Source of the DNA: Folioceros fuciformis
Taxonomy: Eukaryota; Anthocerotophyta; Anthocerotopsida; Anthocerotales
Assembly: GCA_049999805.1 (NCBI GenBank)
Contig: JBNGIO010006246.1
Location: 107,812-171,811 of the forward strand
DNA: 64,000 nt
Direction: 5' to 3'
The position numbers and the translations under genes are program-made. The notes beneath the pieces were generated by a model that had not been told where the DNA came from, did not search any database, and saw only the letters and a list, made by a program, of their open reading frames with translations. Below are positions 58,101-64,000 of this stretch, in pieces (positions within the stretch are counted from its first letter, which is position 1; the number at the start of each line of letters is the position of its first letter).

Positions 58101-58573
58101 GCGAAAACATCTCTGGGAATCATGTCGTGAAGGGCCAAACTGGATTTGAGCTGACTTTGGAAGATGCGAAGTGGAGCTGGATCAGGCCCTTAGCGATCAA
58201 CGGTGCAAAGGTATTGTCCTTCCTGACCAAGGCTGGCCTACACGTGGCGGCCGGCGTTGGGAATATGGTTCCATATCCTTTTGGCAGCTTGGGTGAAGCG
58301 GTTTCTGTCGCTGCGAGTTTTGGGAACGCAGCCCTATCCGATTCGAATCTGGACCTGACAAGACCAGCTGTGAGCCCAACCACTTCTCTGAAAGAGGCAT
58401 GGATTATTCTGAAGAATATGTTGCAGCCGTTGTTGAGGGATCACGTGGCCGACAAATTCCAATTGCACAAGGTGCACTATAGGAAGAAGCCTCACGGAGA
58501 ACGAGCGGTGGCATGGGTTCGCGAACGGTGTATGCGGACGGGAATCAAGAGACAAGTCTACCAGCCGCTTTAG
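55106..58573 (+). pseudogene. Roco (Roc-COR) GTPase gene with frameshift, in-frame stop and altered P-loop
   Basis: The N-terminal part has LRR-like segments (SSLTKLAIRDWSDDLDDSLF, LQLNTTLREINVKGTRWE). The Roc GTPase part follows with LFLCGAPFAGKATVRTSL, where the P-loop Ser/Thr is Ala (GKA). At about 55888 the frame shifts by one base: VLR continues in the next frame as NDDHMQVIIWDLAGQAHY (switch II DLAGQ). The COR-like region runs FWLRFINSNSRNVGS, VVATHVDQMEA, WVPELCNRLSAAL, VGSIICFQGTEMVVISPHW. A TAA at 56875-56877 then interrupts LTLN, after which the same frame goes on GDGKTLDGRRQLTWKADDKA. An intron (about 57025-57132) leads into the long C-terminal exon ending KRQVYQPL at 58573. No start is certain. 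Two breaks and a lost Mg-binding residue suggest a pseudogene, though base-call errors could explain the breaks. Confidence 0.8.
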
Positions 58574-59039
58574 CGTCGACGGGAGTAACTACGACGTGGT
58601 GAGCTGAAGCCTCACGTCGGCATCTGCAGGATGGATCGAGGAGTCATCTGGAGCATCATGTGATCGGATAGGGCGAGGTAGACAGGCACATGTAGAGCCA
58701 ATCCTGCAGTGTTTTGCATTGTTGTTTGCGAACGCTCACCTTTTATGAATTCGTCATTTGTGGATTCGTCTCAGTTAGTTGTAGGATAAGGAGCTCCGTA
58801 TTTTAGTTGTACATCCTTCCGCCACCGGCGCCATCCTTTCGTGGTATTGGCCTCGTAGATCGTTGGAATGAAAACGTGTTTGATGTGCAGAGCAAGCACA
58901 TGCCTGCAAATTCACAGGTTTGAAAGTGGGGTGCTAGCAGCGCTACCATCAATATTTAGAAAAGGTTGAGGCTGGACCAGATACGTAGGAAGCAAGTGTC
59001 TTACCTGCAGGCCCACTTCCACCAGTGGCTGACATCTAA
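58574..59039. other. Region after the Roco gene
   Basis: About 470 bp, probably 3' UTR or flank of the Roco gene. No exon recognised. Confidence 0.4.
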
Positions 59040-60170
59040 CATGCGATGCAAATCTCATTTCCTACGACGGCTGCTGCCCCGCGAGTGTCCAGGCTGGATA
59101 CGAAAGAAGCAACGAGGAAAGCCTGTGTCTGTGCCAAAAGACCACGATTGTGCTCAACAGTGCAGCAAGAATGGGAGGGGACATTTCTGGTGCATGTTGC
59201 TATGCCGTCAGCTCCAATCAACCCAAGCCGGCCGGCTTCTGGGAGTTGTGGAGACATTGAGCAGCTCTGCTCCACCTGCGGGCTATGCAGATGCCTGCCC
59301 TTCTGTACGGCACCTGCGGTTCCATATGCCTTCGGAAGGCAAGCGAAAGTAACAAACATGGTTGCCCATTACAGGGGTGTGGTCGTTCATTGTATGCACC
59401 TGGGCATCCTGGCATCGTCTGTCAATCTGTCTTACAGCTGCACCATGAGATGCGTAGGTCAGGATGAAGGCGAATGGTCACGTCTTCGTTGCTGCGCTTC
59501 AAGCTTGCGCATTTGCCGCCAACTTGGAATCTGGCACAAAGGTGCACTGTGGCATTCCCACTGACTCGTTTGTTGGAAACTGCGTTGTGGACATGTATGC
59601 AAAATGTGGCCAAATGAAAGATGCACACCAGGTTTTCGTCAGCATGGCCAAAAAGGACGTGGTGGCATAGACTTCCCTTAATCTATATCTGGGTATGTAA
59701 AATGTGGTGAATTGGAAGACGCACACAAGCATGAGCACAGAAGATGTGGTGACATGAACTGCCCTCATCTGGGTATGTACAGAGGCGCTTCTTGTATATG
59801 TACAAATCGATGAAGATGGCCTGATTTTGGCTGACCGTTTTACTTCTGCTTGCCTTCTGAGGCCTGTGGGAGTACTGGTGCCTTACGCAAGGGCAAACAG
59901 CTGCACTCACAGATTGTGGGAAAAGGACTGGTCGATGATGTAGGGTTGGGCAACCGCCTGGTGGAAATGTATGCAAAATGTGGTGAGCTGGAAGATGCAC
60001 GCCAGGTTTTCGACAGCATGAACAGAAAAAATGTGGTGACGTGCACACCCTCATAACTGGGTATGCAACATGTAGTGAACTGGAAGATGCACGTCAGGTT
60101 TTTAAAAGCATGGACGCAAAGAACGTCGTGACTTGGAATGCCCTGATTGCCGGGTATGTAACTGATTTCC
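59040..60170 (+). pseudogene. Fragmented PLS-type pentatricopeptide repeat gene
   Basis: PPR proteins bind organellar RNA. Blocks in different frames show the typical motifs: VFVAALQACAFAANLESGTK, CVVDMYAKCGQMKDAHQVFV, ACGSTGALRKGKQLHSQIV, NRLVEMYAKCGELEDARQVF, then ELEDARQVFKSMDAKNVVTW and NALIAGYV. The YAKCG-DARQVF pattern is that of land-plant PLS PPRs. Stops and frame changes break it every 60-100 codons, and the downstream part is cut at about 60165 where Ty3/gypsy sequence begins. No intact PPR protein can be read. Confidence 0.8.
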
Positions 60171-61140
60171 AAGTCAAAATCAACTAAATACTTGTCCCAT
60201 CTTCGTTGGCGGGGAATCAAGTAAGGCTGGGAGAAGAAATGATGCAACGAGTGGCAGTTTGTGTGGCCCACCACCTTTTGCTTGAAACAATAAGGTCTGC
60301 AGACCTTCGATGCATGGGTTGTAGCTAGCATTTATCTATGTTGTGTACGGCATTATTTATCTGGGCACCCTGTAATGTTCTTGCAGAACTCATAAGCTAT
60401 TGCCCTATCCTGATGTGATAGGACGGCCCCTATTGCATAATTTGATGAATCTGTATGCAATATGTAGAGTAACTGGGGGTCTGCTACTACGAGGACTGAT
60501 GCTTTACTGAGGCCTGTTCTGAGAGTGTTGAAGGCTGCCACTGCCTCTGGGCCCAGTTGTTGTAATTGTCTCAGCGCATTCGTAAGGGAGACAACAATCT
60601 TGCTGAACCCTTGTCTGAAGCAGCAGTAGAACCCTACCATGCTCAAGAATTCACGAAGATAGGTGATATCTCATGGCTCTAGAATCCATGAACCTAAGTG
60701 ATATCTTGTGGCTCAAGGATCCATAAACCTAGGTGATATCCGGTGGCATCGGTCACTCCACTAACGCTTTTACATTCCGAGAGTGGGCAGCCCCCCTAAT
60801 GTCTAAAGCATTGATGACATGCCCAATGTACTCGCATTTCTGACCTCATAAAGAGGTACTTACTGCATTTTGCTAGCAGTTTATTTTCTCAGTTTATTTT
60901 GCTAGTACTTTTCTAACTAGTGAGTGGTGGGTTTTGGCATCCTGGATGTAAGCCAGGATGTCATCCAGCAACAAGTACTCGTACGCCAAGAGCCTCAAAA
61001 TCTTCTACATCAAGCAATGGAAGGTTGCTGGTGCATTGGTGACGCCCAAATGCATGGCCAGAAACTCTAAGAGGCCGTCTCGCATCTTGAGTGCTGTTTT
61101 GTGCTCTGACCTTCTAGAGTACTCACTACAATACTACCTT
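60170..61140 (-). mobile_element. Ty3/gypsy-type LTR retrotransposon pol remnant
   Basis: On the minus strand, reading from 61140 down, a reverse transcriptase piece appears first: LLEFLAMHLGVTNAPATFH followed by a stop and YEYLLLDDILAYIQ (active-site DD). At 60646-60353 comes the RT/RNase H link, MVGFYCCFRQGFSKIVVSLT, SVLVVADPQLLYILHTDSSN, YAIGAVLSHQDRAIAYE. At 60230-60160 comes the RNase H end RQRRWDKYLVDFDLEISYIPGN. The order is that of Ty3/gypsy pol. Stops and frame changes show it is dead. No gag, integrase or LTR was found in the window. Confidence 0.83.
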
Positions 61141-61346
61141 CTGATGATTAGGTCTTGACGAAGGACCAGGAGGTGCCACCTGGTCCTTTCTTTGAGCCTC
61201 CAGGGAACCTGAGTTCTCTGCTCCTTATTTGTTGTCTTCCCCTCCCCACACCGGAACTTCTCCCCTCCGCCCAGCCTCCCCTCCCTTCCCTCGCCTCGCT
61301 GCATCTAACGTTCGCTGACACATTCAGCCTGATCCTAGAGAGTTTT
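61141..61346. other. Short spacer before the GAR transformylase stop
   Basis: About 200 bp between the retrotransposon remnant and the GART stop; likely GART 3' UTR. Confidence 0.4.
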
Positions 61347-62907
61347 CTAGTAATACTCGGCCCCGTCCCACGATTTTCTGATGAGGGGAACGCCATCTTC
61401 TCGCCAGAAAATGCGGTCTTCGCAAAGCGCCGCCACAACCGCAACATACAGTTTGTGTTCCTGCAGGAAGTATTTAACACCGATATCAGTGCTGAGATAT
61501 ACATAGAACCATGCCGAAAAGCTTGGGAGGAGAACAGTACCTCTTTCAGCACTCTCGCAGCCAAGTCATGGGGCGTGTCATCCGGTAACACTCGCACAGT
61601 TCGTTGTGCCAGGATTGGCCCAGTGTCGTACTCCTCGTCGATGAAGTGAACGGTTGCACCTGAAAACCTGGATATGCAGAACAAAGAGAACTAATCAAAG
61701 ATGTGAGCAGTTGCTGAGGAAGCCACAACAACTCAAGAATTCGAACAAAGAGTACACGGCGTGGGGCAGAGGATTGGCTCAGACACTTTTTTTTTCATCA
61801 TCCACCAGATGTCAGGCAAACTGTGAAATAGAAACAAGTCATCACAGCCAATCCTTTTCCTGCTGCACTGACTGCAAAATCGCAGAGACGTCAGAGAAAT
61901 AGGATGCTGTGGGGAACACACCGAGCACCAGACTTGATAACCGCTTCATGTACTTTCATTCCGTAAAAGCCCTTCCCACCAAAAGCAGGTAGAAGCGCAG
62001 GATGGATGTTCAGTATAGACCGTGGATACGCTTGCACAAGCTCAGGAGGTAACATCCTGAGGTACCCGGCAAGTAATATATAGTCCACACCACACGCCCT
62101 GCAGAACCAACTCTAGGGTTACTGTTTGGTCCTTGATAGAAGATCACAGCTACAGGCCCCATACGTGCTCATTCGGTTCCTGCTCAAGGAACATGAATTG
62201 AATTTAGCAGTAGAGCGTGTACAGAATGAAAAAAACGATAGACTTCCAAAGACCCACAACCAAGCAGGGCGTAAAGAAAATTAAATTTGTCACAGCTCTC
62301 CTACAGCACGACTCTGTTACAGCAAGGCAGAATCACCTCAATCTTTCCATCAGCTCACTCGACGAAATGCCATCCAAAGCGTTCTTTCCTTTAGGATACG
62401 CCAACAAGGGAATGCCGTGCTCTCTAGCATACTCACACGCTTTGCACCCTGCAAGACTCAAACAAGTCAACCATCTGCACACTCCGACAACACGGCCCCA
62501 CCGGCGAACAAGCGTTACAACGATTATAGAGACGCACCTGGTCTGTCAGACACCACAAGATCCACCTGCCCATATATCTCGTTCCTCAAAGTAGCTTCGT
62601 GCAAAGCCCGAAAATTGGAGCCACCTCCGGACACGAACACTGCCAGCTTAGATCTGAAGAAGCCGCTACCACCCACCTCTTCCTTCCCTCCCACCGTCTG
62701 AGCCCCAGTCTCCAACTTCTCACACAAAACCGGCCAAGGGGTCGCTTTCCTTCTCTCCAGCCCCCCTGAGCGCAGCGCACAACCAGAAAACACCCTCCGC
62801 CCAGCTGAACCCAAGGAAACCCGCTGTCCAGTAGCAAAACGTCTCTCGTCGTTCCACACACCAGCCCCTAGCCGCACACTGCCGGCACCAGCTCTAATAC
62901 ACTGCAT
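61347..62907 (-). CDS. Phosphoribosylglycinamide formyltransferase (PurN/GART), plastid, multi-exon
   Basis: It moves a formyl group from 10-formyl-THF to GAR, step 3 of purine synthesis, which plants run in plastids. Minus-strand ATG 62907 starts an Arg/Ser/Gly-rich transit peptide (MQCIRAGAGSVRLGAGVWND). The enzyme begins KLAVFVSGGGSNFRALHEAT, then VDLVVSDRPG. The next exon gives CEYAREHGIPLLAYPKG. The catalytic region is VDYILLAGYLRMLPPELVQA and ILNIHPALLPAFGGKGFYG (NIHPALLP holds the catalytic His). Then SGATVHFIDEEYDTGPILAQ, HDLAARVLKE. The last exon gives EHKLYVAVVAALCEDRIFWR, EDGVPLIRKSWDGAEYY with TAG at 61347-61349. All motifs are present. Confidence 0.92.
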
Positions 62908-63202
62908 GACTGCCGAGCTGTGCTCTCCTCTGTTTTTTCAGCGAGGTTTGGTGGTTCCGCTGGCTCCCTTCATCTGTTGTGTCAGCTGTTCTCGGCACAG
63001 CTGACAATGGAGAAATCCTGTTAGCCCTAGACATCATGTAGACTAGGTCTACATGTGGGCAGATTCGTATTAAGAAGAGTCGTACTTCCATACCGAGCAC
63101 GTTGGAAGGCGATGGTGGAGACGGGCTAGGCTAGCATTTCGTTTGTGAAAGTTTCAAACATCGAAGAAGCAGCGGCGGAACAAGAATTCTGCGAGCTGAG
63201 AC
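62908..63202. other. Spacer between GART and the lumen protein gene
   Basis: 295 bp holding the GART promoter and the 3' UTR of the next minus-strand gene. Confidence 0.45.
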
Positions 63203-63886
63203 TCAGGGCACGTAGTCCTCATCTTCCTCATCGAACTCACTAAAATCGATATCATCCAATCGGCCAGATCCCTGCCGGTTGTTCACTCTGCCGAGGTATC
63301 CTGTGCCCTTAAAGTTTCTGAGCTCCAGCGGCCCCAGCTGCGCCTGCGACTCGCTCACGGTGATCTGGAACGAAATCTTGCTCTTCCCGGGCGGGATTTC
63401 GGAGATGGTGTCGATGCGCAGACTCTCTGCAGCATCCAGGGCGGGCTCGCCTTGGGCGTCGTAGACTCGGCCGAAGATGTCCACATTGTACACAGGCTGC
63501 TTCATGGGGTTGAGAGCGTCTCCTGTGACTCGAAAACACCTAGCTCCAAACGACGTGCCGCCAGTCACAGTGGTCTGACCTTCGGGGCACGGCACCGGAG
63601 TTGCCTTGATTCCGGACAGAACAATCCTCACATCCGCCAGCGCTGGCCCACAGCCGCTCAGACCCGCAGCTGCTGCTCCCAGCAGAAGCAGTATCCGCCT
63701 CTCCAGATGAGCCGGCGAGCGGACTTCCGATGAGGATGACGATGCGGTTTCCTCCTCAAAGATGGCTCGGAGAGGTAAGAGCGAAGGAGGTCTCCGTTGC
63801 AGGACGGACCCTGAGGTGAAGGATGAGAAAGGCGTGCGCACTGCCGCTCGAGCTGAGGAGCAGGCTGTGGCTGGGAAGGAAGCCAT
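63203..63886 (-). CDS. Probable thylakoid-lumen protein of unknown function (Tat-type presequence)
   Basis: An intronless 227-residue frame. The N-terminus MASFPATACSSARAAVRTPF is a Ser/Ala/Arg-rich plastid transit peptide. At about residues 61-86, HLERRILLLLGAAAAGLSGC to PALA, twin arginines precede a hydrophobic stretch and an AxA cleavage site, as in Tat-imported lumen proteins. The mature part (DVRIVLSGIKATPVPCPEGQ; SFGARCFRVTGDALNPMKQP; VYNVDIFGRVYDAQGEPALD) looks like a small beta-rich domain with two Cys that could pair. The C-terminus is acidic (DDIDFSEFDEEDEDYVP). Homologues are likely in plants, but I cannot name one. The stop is TGA at 63203-63205. Confidence 0.7.
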   Translation of the reverse strand: MASFPATACSSARAAVRTPFSSFTSGSVLQRRPPSLLPLRAIFEEETASSSSSEVRSPAHLERRILLLLGAAAAGLSGCGPALADVRIVLSGIKATPVPCPEGQTTVTGGTSFGARCFRVTGDALNPMKQPVYNVDIFGRVYDAQGEPALDAAESLRIDTISEIPPGKSKISFQITVSESQAQLGPLELRNFKGTGYLGRVNNRQGSGRLDDIDFSEFDEEDEDYVP

Positions 63887-64000
63887 CGCTTCGGTGTGAG
63901 GCGCTCGATACGAAGGTGGAGGACAAGGTAGCAGGAGGAAGAGTGCTCAGAGGTTGGCTTGTATGACGCGAGAGTGATAAAAAGCTTCATTTACCAAACG
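63887..64000. other. Upstream region of the lumen protein gene at the window edge
   Basis: 114 bp of promoter or 5' UTR; an ATG-containing frame here is out of phase with the lumen protein. Confidence 0.35.

Overview
The window is nuclear DNA of a streptophyte (green plant lineage). Genes carry many short GT-AG introns (mostly about 80-170 bp), several proteins have chloroplast transit peptides, and there are plant-type genes: PsbW, Mediator subunit MED32, RAR1 with its plant CCCH motif, a malectin-like LRR receptor kinase, a plasma-membrane H+-ATPase ending in YTV, and PPR repeats of the YAKCG type. Gene density is about one per 3 kb, and there is a Roco-type gene and a Ty3/gypsy remnant. 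Together these suggest a seedless land plant or close relative with a compact genome, such as a hornwort, lycophyte or advanced streptophyte alga. I cannot name the species. Three runs of exactly 100 N (31016-31115, 43096-43195, 47354-47453) are assembly gaps of unknown true size.

Layout: 1-5160 BMS1 ribosome-biogenesis GTPase (5' cut by the window). 5880-9385 a tandem duplication carrying two genes for the SF3b splicing subunit PHF5A/Rds3, convergent with a CobW/ZNG-type GTPase (9271-11424, minus). 12123-14273 ERCC1. 15019-15786 MED32 (minus). 16175-16717 PsbW (minus), with a perfect palindromic G-box upstream. 19023-21332 calnexin. About 21900-23700 a decayed receptor-kinase copy, followed by the fuller gene at 24623-29139. 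29726-34635 plasma-membrane H+-ATPase (minus). 37641-38924 ALKBH2-like DNA dioxygenase (minus). 39539-41426 a cytochrome b5-fatty acid 2-hydroxylase fusion (minus), divergent from RAR1 (41685-42991). 43700-44380 plastid ClpS1. 45908-47932 serine hydroxymethyltransferase (minus). About 48695-50305 RecX. 50920-53182 VPS36. 53183-55105 an AT-rich gene-poor island. 55106-58573 a damaged Roco GTPase gene. 59040-60170 PPR remnants abutting Ty3/gypsy pol remnants (60170-61140). 61347-62907 GAR transformylase (minus). 63203-63886 a probable thylakoid-lumen protein (minus).

Most genes are single-copy housekeeping functions (ribosome and spliceosome, DNA repair, ER folding, ESCRT-II, folate/purine metabolism, plastid proteostasis and photosynthesis) and do not form one pathway. 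I did not find a wholly new multi-gene system. The strongest leads are the PHF5A tandem pair, in which one copy replaces the drug- and branch-site-pocket tyrosine Y36 with Leu; the divergent pair of fatty acid 2-hydroxylase (fused to b5) and RAR1; an LRR receptor kinase with a degenerate active site beside its own pseudogene; and a canonical PIP-box at the start of the ALKBH2-like protein. Exon boundaries were read by eye from GT/AG sites plus family conservation, so single boundaries may be off by a codon or more.
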